Positions 29,850-38,767 of a stretch of DNA of 44,690 bases are shown in pieces. The notes beneath the pieces are model-generated. The model had not been told where the DNA came from, ran no database searches, and saw only the letters and a program-made list of their open reading frames with translations. Every line of letters starts with the position of its first letter. Position 1 is the first letter of the stretch. The position numbers and the translations under genes are program-made. Source of the stretch: an uncultured Dialister sp. (GTDB lineage Bacteria; Bacillota; Negativicutes; Veillonellales; Dialisteraceae); assembly GCA_900543165.1 (NCBI GenBank), contig UQQQ01000009.1, forward strand, positions 1-44,690. The letters run 5' to 3'.

Positions 29850-30671
29850 TTATAACCCCAGCGCTTCTTCGCAGGTGGCTGGCATTTCCGGTACGGGCGT
29901 CTTGAACCATTTTTCGTGGAGCTCATTCAGCGTACCCTTCTGCTTCAGGTCGGCGATGGCTTTATTGACCTGCTGCTGCAGTTCTTTATTGTCCTTATTG
30001 AAACCAAAAGCGAAGTACTGGACTTTCGAGTCTGGCACATCGACGACGCGGAATTTATCCTTGCCGTCTGTAGCGACGAAGTAGTCTGCCGCCGGTTTGT
30101 CGAGGATGCCGGACTTCGCACCGCCTGCTTTGAGTTCCATCACGATATCCGATGCATGGTCGAAGCCGCGGATCTTCATGCCCTTATCCTGGGCATAGTA
30201 CGCGGCCGTCGTGCCCATCTGCACGGCGACTTCGCTGCCGTCCTGCATGTCTTCGACAGAATGGATCGGGCTGTCTTTTGGGGTCACGACGGCAAGCTTC
30301 GTCGCATAGAAGGGGGCGGCGAAGAGTATCTTGCCTGCTCTTTCTTTCGTGGCTGTCATGCCGGAAGCCGTCATGTCGACTTCATGCGACTGCAGAGATG
30401 GGATGAGTCCGTCAAACGCAATGTTCTTGAATTCCACATCGCGGCCTAGTTCTTTCGCTACCGCGCGCACTACGTCGATCTCATAGCCGGTATAGTCTTT
30501 TCCATCTTTGGATTTAAATTCAAAAGGCACATATGTCGCATTGGTAGCGACTTTCAGCGGGGCTTTGCCCGATGCAGAGTCTGCCTTTTTCTCGCTGCCG
30601 CAGCCGGATGCAAGTCCAAGCGCGAGCACGGCCGCTGCGGCCAGTGCCAATCCTTTTTTCCAAGTTTTCAT
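29850..30671 (-). CDS. Orphan amino-acid substrate-binding lipoprotein (GlnH-like)
   Basis: 273 aa. Lipoprotein signal with lipobox A-S-G-C24, then a family-3 solute-binding fold: NATYVPFEFKSKDGKDYTGYEID (as TYVPFEF...GYEID, about 45-66), IAFDGLIPSLQSHEVDMTASGMTATKER and AFGFNKDNKELQQQVNKAI. Glutamine or another polar amino acid is the likely ligand. GAGG precedes the ATG at 30671. There is no permease or ATPase gene beside it, so it probably shares the importer at 20874-22294 or one outside the window. It differs clearly in sequence from the binding protein at 19244. Confidence 0.9.
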   Translation of the reverse strand: MKTWKKGLALAAAAVLALGLASGCGSEKKADSASGKAPLKVATNATYVPFEFKSKDGKDYTGYEIDVVRAVAKELGRDVEFKNIAFDGLIPSLQSHEVDMTASGMTATKERAGKILFAAPFYATKLAVVTPKDSPIHSVEDMQDGSEVAVQMGTTAAYYAQDKGMKIRGFDHASDIVMELKAGGAKSGILDKPAADYFVATDGKDKFRVVDVPDSKVQYFAFGFNKDNKELQQQVNKAIADLKQKGTLNELHEKWFKTPVPEMPATCEEALGL

Positions 30672-30716
30672 TCTTCTCGCCTCTTCTAAAATGCATAATT
30701 ATAAAATGATGTACAT

Positions 30717-30745
30717 ATTATATAAAGCGTTATGCGATTTGTCCA
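30717..30745 (-). promoter_or_regulatory. Promoter of the orphan binding-protein gene
   Basis: On the minus strand TGGACA (30740-30745), 17 bp, TATAAT (30717-30722). Confidence 0.75.
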
Positions 30746-30779
30746 CGAGAAATCAAAGGGGGGAGTTTTGAGACTGGCG

Positions 30780-31015
30780 TTTCTAGGAAAACGCTGATTA
30801 AAAGCGGGCGATGCTCGAAGGTGAGCGGGTAGCAGGTTTCCCGTTTGAGTTTGTCTGATGGGAACCGTTTGAACGAGAATGACAAAGATTTCTCACTCCG
30901 CTCGAAATGATGATACGAGAGAGACTGATGTCTTCTAGTCTCTTAGTCGCTTGAGATTCCTAATCCCTAGCTACCAGTCACCAGTCACCAGTCACTAGTC
31001 ACTAGTCACTAGTCT
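30780..31015 (-). repeat. Composite-repeat fragments running into addA
   Basis: A solo MITE end (TAGGAAAACGCTGATTAAA, 30785-30803), GGGCGATGCTCGAAGG (30807-30822), AAGATTTCTCACTCCGCTCG (30888-30907, part of the CGAGCG palindrome family) and a period-7 array (30966-31013). The array encodes the last three residues and stop codon of AddA. Nothing else is seen in the 330-bp gap. Confidence 0.75.
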
Positions 31016-34000
31016 CCCATCGTTCCACTTCGATGGCTTTCCCGAAGGTGAAGGACCAGAGGTAGAGGTGTTTGACGGGCTTTCCCAGTAATTTTTCGGC
31101 GGATTCGCCGTAGACTTGGAGCTGGATCTTGTAATGGGCTTTCAGTTCTTCTTCGGTCATGGTGCGGTCGGTCTTGTAGTCGATGATGGTGAGGCCGTCC
31201 ATTTCTTCTACGAGGCAGTCCATGACGCCTTGCAGGAAGAGAGTCTCGCCCTCTTCGCACTGCGGGTAGAAGGAATTGGCGGGAAGGAGGATGGAGAAGG
31301 GCATTTCCTTTCTCAGGGTGGTGGCTCTTCGCATCAAAGCGGCGAGGGGGCCTTTGGCGAAGGCGAGGAGGGCTTCGATGGGATTGCGATTTCTCCGATG
31401 GGAGAGGAGGACTTTCGTCTCTTCTTCGGTGAAGACATGCTTGTCAGAAAGGGCGCGGATGTGTTTTCTGAGGGCGTCTTCGGTAGGAGGAAGGGTGGTG
31501 AAGTCGATCATTTCCATCGCCTTGTGCATGAGGGTGCCGAAGGAGGTGCCGCTATACAGGGGAGCGTCCTCGTTCAGGAAGGCGGGGGGCTCGCTATAGT
31601 CGGCAGGAAGGCCCTCTGTCTCTGCTGCGTCATCAAGGTCTTCTGCGAGGATGGAGGAAGCGTAGGGCGCCTCCCCCCCAGCGTATTCTGCCTCTTCGCG
31701 GAGCTTGACGGCGGCGGTGGCGGTGAGCTTGGCCGGGGTCGCTGCCGCGCCGGGGAAGGCGTAGCGCCATGTGAGCTGTCGGGAGAGCCAGTCCGGGACG
31801 GTTTCCGGAAGATGGGCGAGAAAGGCGTCTCTATCGAAGGCGGGCGCTTCGTTCTTTTCTTCTTTCGCTGTTTCCGGTTTCTCACTTTCTTCGAGGCGGG
31901 CTCGCTCGCTTTCTGTGAGCAGGTCTTTCTGGGAGATGATGTGGAAATCAAAGTGGGAGTGGTCGCCCACAGCATCGCTTTGGAAGGCGGGAATCTTCTC
32001 GAGGCGGTTCCAGACAGGGGAGAGGTCTCTGTGGTGGAGCGCGGCAGGGAGGATCCAGTCCAGATAGGAGCGGGCATGGGAAACAAGGTGCGAGGGAAGC
32101 GGGCGCGGTGTGTCACTTCCGCTGCCGGCGAGCGGGGTCGCACAGGCAGCGAGGACTTTCCCTGCGTCCGTGACGGAGGCGGTGAGGTAGAGGGCATCGC
32201 GGGCGCGGGTCATGGCGACGTAGAGGAGGCGTGCTTCTTCGGCGCGGTTTTCACGCTCGGAGGCGGCGCGGACGGCGTACCAGTAGAGGGAGGGCCAGCG
32301 CAGGCGTCTTTCGCGGTCAAAGTATTGGATACCGAGGCCGAGTCCTTTGTGGCAGAGGGCGATGCCGGTCATATCCGAAGCATTGAAGTTTTTCGCAAGG
32401 TCGGCGAGAAAGACGACGGGGAATTCCAGTCCTTTGCTGCTGTGGATGGTCATGATACGAACGGCATTGGCGGGGGCGGCATCGGTCTTTGCCTGAAAAC
32501 GGCCATCTCCTTTGAGAAGGCTCGATAATTCAGTAAGGAAGGGGTAGAGGCCGTTGTGCGTGCTAGCGTCGCGCGTGCGGGCGAGCTCATAGAAGGCGAG
32601 CAGGTGGGCGCGGCGGACATGGCCGCCGGGAAGACCGGAGACGTAGGTGAGGTAGTCGGTGTCTTCCCAGATTTCCTGAAGAAGTGGTGCGATGCCGCCT
32701 TGCACGGCATGCTCGCGCCATGTGCTAAAGTGGGTGAGAAAGGCGGACAGGGCATCAGCCTTTTCCGGGGATAGAAGGGGCGCAGCTTCCCCGAGAAGGG
32801 GGAAGAGGTGGTCCGCTTGGTTTTCTTTCATCAGGAGGCGGAGACGAGCGAGGTCTGTCTCGGTGAGCCCCACGAAGAAGGAGCGGAGCACGGCGGTGAG
32901 CGGCAGGTCCTGCAGCGGGTTATCCAGGATCTGGAGGAGGGCGATGAGTGTTTTGACTTCCAGGTTCTGCACATAGTCATCGTCTCGGGAGGAGATGGCG
33001 GGGATGTGATGGTCTTTCAGGATCTTGAGCAGGGCGGGGCCTTTCGCAGCGATGGAGCGGAGAAGGATCACGATGTCTCCATACTGGACGGGACGGAAGG
33101 TGCCGTCTTTATTCATCACCTGTCTTCCCTCTTGGATGAGGCTTTCGATATGGCGGGCGATGAGACGGCCTTCGGTGTCGATTTTGGAGATTTCCTTGAG
33201 CTCGGGCTGGTCCGCCTCGGCCAATTCGCTGCCATCGACGAGTTCGATCGTGACGCGGCCGCCGACGTAGTTTTTCGGGCGCGCTTCTTCGCATCGTCCC
33301 GGATAGAGGGCTTCGGCATCGCCGTAGGTGAGTTCCAGATTTTTCTCTGTCATGAGCTGCCTGAAAAGGTAGTTGATGGAGGAAAGGACGGTGGCATCGC
33401 TTCGGAAGTTGCGGTTCAGGTCGATGCGCTGGCCGCTCTCGCTTTCTTGATGGAAGCAGTGGTACTTGGAGAGGAAAATCGTGGGGTCTGCCTGGCGGAA
33501 GCGGTAGATGCTCTGCTTGATGTCGCCGACAAGAAAGCGGTTATGCCCGTTCGAGAGGAGAGTGGTGATGAGCTCCTGAATGCCATTCGTATCCTGATAC
33601 TCGTCGATCATGACTTCTTTGTAGTTTCTTCGGATGGAGAGTGCAGCTTCGGAGGGGAAGTCTTCGGCGTGCTCGGGGGTGAAGGCTGGATTTTCCGTAT
33701 CGAGCAGAAGGGAGAGCGTGTAGTGCTCGAGGTCATTGAATTCCATCACGCCTTCCTGCTTTTTCCTTGCCAGATAGCTGCGTCCGAAGTCGAGCGCGAG
33801 CGCGGAGAGGACTTTGACTTCCGGGGCCATGGCGCGCGTCTCTTCTCTCCATTGCGCGGGTGTAATGGAGAGAAAGGGGATGAGCTTTTTCTTATAGGTG
33901 TCTTTGGCCATGTCACGAAGAGCTTTGATCGATTCCGCGTCAGGGGATTTGTTAAAATCCGTGGACTTGATGCCGTAGGCTTTGGCTTTGGCGGCGGAGA

Positions 34001-34868
34001 GGACCGGCATCTTTTGCGGGATAAAGGAGGGCATGGCATAGAGTGCCTGCCATGTGGTGACTTGGGCGAGAGAGGAAAAGAAGGCGTACTCCTGGCTGAG
34101 CGTCTCGCCATAGACATCGCGTGCGATGGGATTCGTATCCAGAAGGGAGAAGGCCTGCCGGTAGAGGTCGCAGATCTTTCCGGCGGTGTCGATGAGCTCG
34201 GATAGGATGGGCTGCGTCCATGGGAGGTCATCGAGCGTGGCATCTTCAGGGATCTCATAGGCATCAGGGAGGCGCGCGAGCCAGACGTCCGGAAAGGGCA
34301 TGGAGGAGGCATAGCTGTGCATGCGCAGGATCATCTGGCGCAGGGCCTGATCCTGATGACCGCTCGCAAAGAGGTCGCAGGTGGTGAGGAAATCAGGATT
34401 TCCTTCCTCATACCAGCGCTCGAGTACTTCTGTCAGTACATCATCGGCGAGAAGGCGCGCGTCATTTTCATCGGCCATGATGCGTGTCTTCGGGTCAAGA
34501 TCGAGCAGGTAGAAATATTGACGCACGAGGGACTGGAAGAAGGCATCCAGGGTGGAAATCTGCGCGCTCGAAAGGAGCGAGATCTGTCGCTCTAAGTGGT
34601 GGACGAGCGGGAGATCCTGCGCGGCATCCGCGGCCTCGAGCTCACGGGTGAGAGAGGCGGAAATGCGGGACTTCATCTCGCTGGCTGCGGCTTTTGTGAA
34701 GGTCAGCACCAGGAGTTCGTGGATGTCGACGTGACTTTCCGGATCCGCAGCGAGGCGGGTGATGCGTTCCGTCAGGACGGCGGTCTTCCCGCTGCCCGCA
34801 GCGGCGGATAAGAGGAGGTTTTTATTTCGGATGCGCAGGGCCTCTTCCTGCTGGGGTGTCCAACTCAT
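31002..34868 (-). CDS. addA: AddA: ATP-dependent helicase/nuclease subunit A
   Basis: 1288 aa. UvrD-like superfamily 1 helicase with Walker A SAAAGSGKTAVL (21-32), motif Ia TFTKAAASEM, STLDAFFQSLVRQYF, Walker B VMIDEYQDTNGIQ, GDIKQSIYRFRQADP, IMTIHSSKGLEFPVVF (motif V) and VAMTRARDALYLT (motif VI). A C-terminal RecB-type nuclease follows, ending with GVMDCLVEEMDGLTIIDYKTDR (catalytic D and DYK). With AddB it resects double-strand breaks up to Chi and loads RecA. The ATG at 34868 has AAAGGAG upstream; an extension to 34925 is translated repeat and is rejected. The C-terminus WETSD-stop is partly repeat-encoded. Confidence 0.96.
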   Translation of the reverse strand: MSWTPQQEEALRIRNKNLLLSAAAGSGKTAVLTERITRLAADPESHVDIHELLVLTFTKAAASEMKSRISASLTRELEAADAAQDLPLVHHLERQISLLSSAQISTLDAFFQSLVRQYFYLLDLDPKTRIMADENDARLLADDVLTEVLERWYEEGNPDFLTTCDLFASGHQDQALRQMILRMHSYASSMPFPDVWLARLPDAYEIPEDATLDDLPWTQPILSELIDTAGKICDLYRQAFSLLDTNPIARDVYGETLSQEYAFFSSLAQVTTWQALYAMPSFIPQKMPVLSAAKAKAYGIKSTDFNKSPDAESIKALRDMAKDTYKKKLIPFLSITPAQWREETRAMAPEVKVLSALALDFGRSYLARKKQEGVMEFNDLEHYTLSLLLDTENPAFTPEHAEDFPSEAALSIRRNYKEVMIDEYQDTNGIQELITTLLSNGHNRFLVGDIKQSIYRFRQADPTIFLSKYHCFHQESESGQRIDLNRNFRSDATVLSSINYLFRQLMTEKNLELTYGDAEALYPGRCEEARPKNYVGGRVTIELVDGSELAEADQPELKEISKIDTEGRLIARHIESLIQEGRQVMNKDGTFRPVQYGDIVILLRSIAAKGPALLKILKDHHIPAISSRDDDYVQNLEVKTLIALLQILDNPLQDLPLTAVLRSFFVGLTETDLARLRLLMKENQADHLFPLLGEAAPLLSPEKADALSAFLTHFSTWREHAVQGGIAPLLQEIWEDTDYLTYVSGLPGGHVRRAHLLAFYELARTRDASTHNGLYPFLTELSSLLKGDGRFQAKTDAAPANAVRIMTIHSSKGLEFPVVFLADLAKNFNASDMTGIALCHKGLGLGIQYFDRERRLRWPSLYWYAVRAASERENRAEEARLLYVAMTRARDALYLTASVTDAGKVLAACATPLAGSGSDTPRPLPSHLVSHARSYLDWILPAALHHRDLSPVWNRLEKIPAFQSDAVGDHSHFDFHIISQKDLLTESERARLEESEKPETAKEEKNEAPAFDRDAFLAHLPETVPDWLSRQLTWRYAFPGAAATPAKLTATAAVKLREEAEYAGGEAPYASSILAEDLDDAAETEGLPADYSEPPAFLNEDAPLYSGTSFGTLMHKAMEMIDFTTLPPTEDALRKHIRALSDKHVFTEEETKVLLSHRRNRNPIEALLAFAKGPLAALMRRATTLRKEMPFSILLPANSFYPQCEEGETLFLQGVMDCLVEEMDGLTIIDYKTDRTMTEEELKAHYKIQLQVYGESAEKLLGKPVKHLYLWSFTFGKAIEVERWETSD

Positions 34869-34884
34869 GATGACTCCTTTTTTT

Positions 34885-35064
34885 AATGAGGGATGAGAAA
34901 TGGTGGTGCGGCGCATAAAAATCATGAAGCGCCGCGGAGTATAAATGGTGGTGATGCCCGCTTGAGACGTTAGATGCCTGATGTCAGATGCTAGACGTCA
35001 GATATCTCCCGGTCTCCCAGTCTCCTAGTCTTTTGGTCTTTTAGTCACCAGTCACTAGAGCCTG
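34885..35064 (-). repeat. Composite repeat inserted between addB and addA
   Basis: GAGAAATGGTGGTGCGGCG, the GCGGCGCAT...AAGCGCCGCGG hairpin (34908-34938), GGTGATGCCCGC, an imperfect stretch of AGATGCTAGACGTCAGAT-type units (34963-35000), CCAGTCTCCTAGTCTTTTGG and CAGTCACTAG up to the addB stop. addBA genes usually overlap or nearly abut, so the 196-bp spacer appears secondarily inserted. Confidence 0.8.
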
Positions 35065-38000
35065 TCACTCTTTCGCGCGTTCTTCCAGTTCTTTTTTCAG
35101 CGTGCTGTCGCTGGGGAGTCGCACGTAGTCGTAATTCTCTTCTTCCCGACCGGGGTCGAAGCGGCAGATGGTGTGGTAGGGGCAGTAGCGGCAGGGGGCA
35201 GTGCCTTTGTAGCTGGCAGGGCAGATGGAGATGTCGCCTGCGATCATGCGGCTGTGGAGAGAGAGGATGTTTTTCCTGACGATGGTAAGAAGGGCGGAGA
35301 ATTGTTCTTTCGTCAGGGTTGCAGCAGATCCCTTACGGAGGCTGCCGTCATTATTAAATTTCACAGGCAGGCAGGAGTCGTTTTCGCCGGCGTCCTTGTC
35401 GAGGGCGCGGAGAAGATCCGGATCTGCGAGGACGTAGCCGGAGGCGTGATCCTTTTCAGAAAGGTTGACGTTTCCATTCGGCGGGACCTGCTCGACCTTG
35501 GTGACATTGCCTGACAGGTAGATATACATGAGCGCAGCGGGGAGTAGCGGCTCTTCGGGGTGTTCCTGCTCGACGGCGAGAAGGTAGGTGAGGAGCTGGA
35601 GCTTCAGTCCGGCGACGATTTCCGCGAGCGCGGCGTCGGTATGGCCGGTCTTGTAGTCAAAGATGGCGACGGCATTGTCCTTCATATCGAAGCGGTCGAT
35701 CTTTCCGGATATGGTGAGTGTCTCGCCGTCTTCTTTGGCAAGGTGGAGGTAGAAGGCTTTCTCGAGGGCTTCTGTATGAAATTCGCTTCGCCGGCTCCAT
35801 GAGCGAAGGAAGGTGAGCGTTTCCCGGAAGGTGCGGTCGAGGCTTCTTTTCGTGTAGCGGGAGGTGGCGTCGGAGGAGAGGATGCCGTATTTCATCTTTT
35901 CGGAGAGGGCGCCTGCGATGGTGGCAGAAATCTCTCGGATGTCGTCATCGCTGGCGTCGCGCCACTGCCTTTGCTGCCGAGTGAGTGTGCTGCCGAACTG
36001 GTGAAGGCCTGCGTGAAGGTAGTTGCCAAGGTCAAGGCTTTGGATTTCTCCCTCATCACGTTCGGCGAGCGCCAAACCGTACTGGAGGAAGTACTTGTAG
36101 GGACAGCTGCGATAGGTTTCCAGACGCGTCATGGAGCTTACGAAGCGGCCGCCGGGCTGGAAAAGGGCGCGGGCGAGCTCTTGCGGCAGGGTGTCGGGGG
36201 TATTGCTGTAGGAGAGAGCGCGCAGCTTTTCAGAAAGGATGCGCTGCCAGTGGGGACTTGCCATCGCCCAGCGGGCGAGTGCGCACCAGGGGGAGGTGCT
36301 TCCCGGCAAACCTTCCTGCAGAAGGCGGGGAAGGAGCGAGAGGGCTTCTTCAGGGTTGGCAAAGAAACTGGGGTCGGGATCCTCCAGCGTGGGCGCGCAA
36401 GCGGCGGCGCATTCTGCGCTGTAGCCGAGCTTGGCGAGCTGGAGGGATAGGAAGGATGGCTCGCGTTCTTTCCCATCGCTTCCGAGCGATGGGGAGATGA
36501 GGTAGAGGGTATCGGAGGCGCGGGTGAGGGCGAGGTAGACGAAGAACTGCTCTTGATGGATCATCTGCATGAGATCATTCCCGAAGGTGAGCTGGCTGTT
36601 TTCATAGAGTGACTGCTTTTCCCATTCGGAGAAGAAGCCGCTCTCTTCGACGCGCTTGGGAAATTCGCCTTCGATCACGCCGGGGATGAAGACGACTTTC
36701 GCTTCCATCGCATAGCCGCGGTCCATGCCTGTCACGGTCACATGGTCGAGGGTCGGCGGGATGGTGGAGTAGGTGAGGGCAGAGAGCCCGTCTTCGAAGA
36801 GGACGCGGAAATCTTCGGCGGTCATCGGGTCATCCCCTGCGACATGGACGATCTCATCCAGAAGGCCCAGCACCTTCTTCCAGACCTGAAGGTGGGGGCG
36901 AAGGCCTGTCTTTTCGAAAGAGGCTTCATCCCATGCTGCTAAGGAGTGAGGCACCTTTTCGCTGAGGAGGAACCGGTAGAGGAGCGCTGCGCGGTCTTTG
37001 GCGGAAACGGCGGATTTCCACGCGGCAGAGAGAGGATCGAGAAGAGAGGTGAGGCGCGTGCGCCATTCATTCACGCGGCGGCGCTCGGTGAGCTCGGCTT
37101 CAGACAGCGGCGGTGGCGTCTCATCGAGATGGCGGTAGCTGCGCTGCTCCCAGCTGTCATGCCACTGCCAGGGACGAATGCGGCGGGAAAGAACGTAGTT
37201 CTCGAGACGGTCGATCTCTTCCTGAGAAAATTCAGGAAGGAGCGAGGTCTTCAGGAGGCGAAAGAGGGTGAGACGCTGCCAGCCTGCGTTCTTTCGGCTC
37301 GTTTCCTTCGCGAGAAACTGCAACAGGAAGGAGGTGAGCATCACGAGCGGGTGGTTATTCATGGGGTGCTTCTCATCAATGAAGCCTGGGATGCCGTAGG
37401 CCGCAAAGGCGCGGGTAAAGAGGTCGCTGTAGTTTTCCGGTGTGCGTGAGAGGATGAGGATGTCACGGTAGCGAAGACCTTTGTCACGGACGAGCGATGT
37501 GATGGTGCGTGAAATGAAATCCACTTCTTCCTTCGGGCTGGCTGCGGTGATGAGGTGGAGGCCGTCTTTCGCGCGGCCGTCCTCAGGACGGGGGCGTGCG
37601 TGGCGTTCGAAGAAATGGCGCGCCATGAGCGCAAGGTCGCTGGCGCGGAAGCGTTTCCCTTCTGTGAGCACGACGGAGGAGGAGCGGCGGATCGCGCCCT
37701 GCATCTGGCTGTAGAGCTGATACGGGCGGGCGAAGTTTGGATTTTCTGCGGACTCTTCTGGTCTGTCCATCTGCAGCGTCATGGTGACTTCCGCAGCTGT
37801 ATGAACGAGCGCGGATACGATGCGGATTTTCTGCGGCGCCATGCCGTTGAAGCCATCGATCCAGATATGAGAGCCGCGGAGCTTCTCTGACTTGGGGATT
37901 TCCCGTGCGAGAAGGTCGAAGAGGCTCCCTTCATAAGCGAAATGCATACGCAGATAGTCGTGGTACGCTTTATATAAGAGGGAGAGATCAGCGAGCTTTT

Positions 38001-38457
38001 TCCCCAGCGGCGTCTCTCCTTCCCGCTGCGAGGCGGCAAAGAGGTCATCTTCTGTGACGAGAAACATGTCGAGCTGATGGAAGAAGGCGGTCAGATTCTC
38101 CGAGAAATGCGGCTGCGATGCAGCGCGGAGGATCACTTGCAGCTTATCTTTGTGTGCGTCCAGAAGGCGGCGCAGGATGATCTGCTGACCCAGCGGCGAG
38201 AGAGCATCGGCGACCGGCGAGTGCAGCTCTTGAAAAACGCGGTAGGCGAGACGTGAGAAACCGCACACCGTCACATCGATGAAGCCGCCACCGGGGAAGG
38301 ATTTCGCGAGCAGGTACTCCGCCGTGTATGTGCCCTGATCGGGGACAAGAAGGTAGGCGCGGTTGCCCGGGTTCTTTTTCAGATAGTCTTGGATTTCGCG
38401 GCAGCAGCGGGTGGTCTTTCCCGTGCCGGCGCGGCCGAAAATAAAATGCAGGCTCAT
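35065..38457 (-). CDS. addB: AddB: helicase-exonuclease subunit B with iron-sulfur nuclease domain
   Basis: 1130 aa. N-terminal Walker A FGRAGTGKTT (7-16), degenerate helicase core with VTVTGMDRGYAMEAKVVFIPGVIEG and YLALTRASDTLYLI, and a C-terminal nuclease with FDMKDNAVAIFDYKTG (catalytic D and DYK). The four-cysteine [4Fe-4S] staple is visible: one Cys in YRSCPYKYF and the cluster C-x2-C-x5-C in APCRYCPYHTICRF near the C-terminus, as in Bacillus AddB. Start ATG at 38457 after AGGAGGC. First gene of addBA. Confidence 0.96.
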   Translation of the reverse strand: MSLHFIFGRAGTGKTTRCCREIQDYLKKNPGNRAYLLVPDQGTYTAEYLLAKSFPGGGFIDVTVCGFSRLAYRVFQELHSPVADALSPLGQQIILRRLLDAHKDKLQVILRAASQPHFSENLTAFFHQLDMFLVTEDDLFAASQREGETPLGKKLADLSLLYKAYHDYLRMHFAYEGSLFDLLAREIPKSEKLRGSHIWIDGFNGMAPQKIRIVSALVHTAAEVTMTLQMDRPEESAENPNFARPYQLYSQMQGAIRRSSSVVLTEGKRFRASDLALMARHFFERHARPRPEDGRAKDGLHLITAASPKEEVDFISRTITSLVRDKGLRYRDILILSRTPENYSDLFTRAFAAYGIPGFIDEKHPMNNHPLVMLTSFLLQFLAKETSRKNAGWQRLTLFRLLKTSLLPEFSQEEIDRLENYVLSRRIRPWQWHDSWEQRSYRHLDETPPPLSEAELTERRRVNEWRTRLTSLLDPLSAAWKSAVSAKDRAALLYRFLLSEKVPHSLAAWDEASFEKTGLRPHLQVWKKVLGLLDEIVHVAGDDPMTAEDFRVLFEDGLSALTYSTIPPTLDHVTVTGMDRGYAMEAKVVFIPGVIEGEFPKRVEESGFFSEWEKQSLYENSQLTFGNDLMQMIHQEQFFVYLALTRASDTLYLISPSLGSDGKEREPSFLSLQLAKLGYSAECAAACAPTLEDPDPSFFANPEEALSLLPRLLQEGLPGSTSPWCALARWAMASPHWQRILSEKLRALSYSNTPDTLPQELARALFQPGGRFVSSMTRLETYRSCPYKYFLQYGLALAERDEGEIQSLDLGNYLHAGLHQFGSTLTRQQRQWRDASDDDIREISATIAGALSEKMKYGILSSDATSRYTKRSLDRTFRETLTFLRSWSRRSEFHTEALEKAFYLHLAKEDGETLTISGKIDRFDMKDNAVAIFDYKTGHTDAALAEIVAGLKLQLLTYLLAVEQEHPEEPLLPAALMYIYLSGNVTKVEQVPPNGNVNLSEKDHASGYVLADPDLLRALDKDAGENDSCLPVKFNNDGSLRKGSAATLTKEQFSALLTIVRKNILSLHSRMIAGDISICPASYKGTAPCRYCPYHTICRFDPGREEENYDYVRLPSDSTLKKELEERAKE

Positions 38458-38479
38458 AGGAGGCTCCTTTTGTGAGTGA

Positions 38480-38700
38480 TTGGGGACTGGGTTCGGGGTT
38501 CAGGGTTAGTTCGTGGGGCGTGTTTCCCCTTGACCCTGAATGAAAGCTCTGCGCGAATGAGGAATTAGAAATGAGAAATTAGAAATGGTGGTGGCGGCTT
38601 CGCCGCGAGTATTATGGGGCGATGCCCGAAGGTAGTATTCAAGTCACCAGTCACTAGTCACTAGTCACTCCTAATCCCTAATCCCTAGATACTCATCCCT
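38480..38700 (-). repeat. Composite intergenic repeat, reverse copy
   Basis: GGGTTCGGGGTTCAGGGTTAG (two blocks, 38489-38509), TGAATGAAAGCTCTGCGCG, GAGGAATTAGAAATGAGAA, GGTGGTGGCGGCTTCGCCGCG (a variant hairpin, 38586-38607), GGCGATGCCCGAAGG (38617-38631), period-7 array (38641-38668) and CTAATCCCTAATCC. It fills the 310-bp divergent gap apart from the promoter at 38719. Confidence 0.85.
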
Positions 38701-38718
38701 GCTTTCAATCCTTTCATA

Positions 38719-38727
38719 TGTTATAAT
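38719..38727 (+). promoter_or_regulatory. Extended -10 promoter of the second MFS gene
   Basis: TGTTATAAT (TGN plus TATAAT at 38722-38727) without a good -35; AAGGAG lies before the start codon. Confidence 0.55.
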
Positions 38728-38767
38728 ACTAAGATTATTTCATAAGAAAAACAAGGAGAACAAACGG

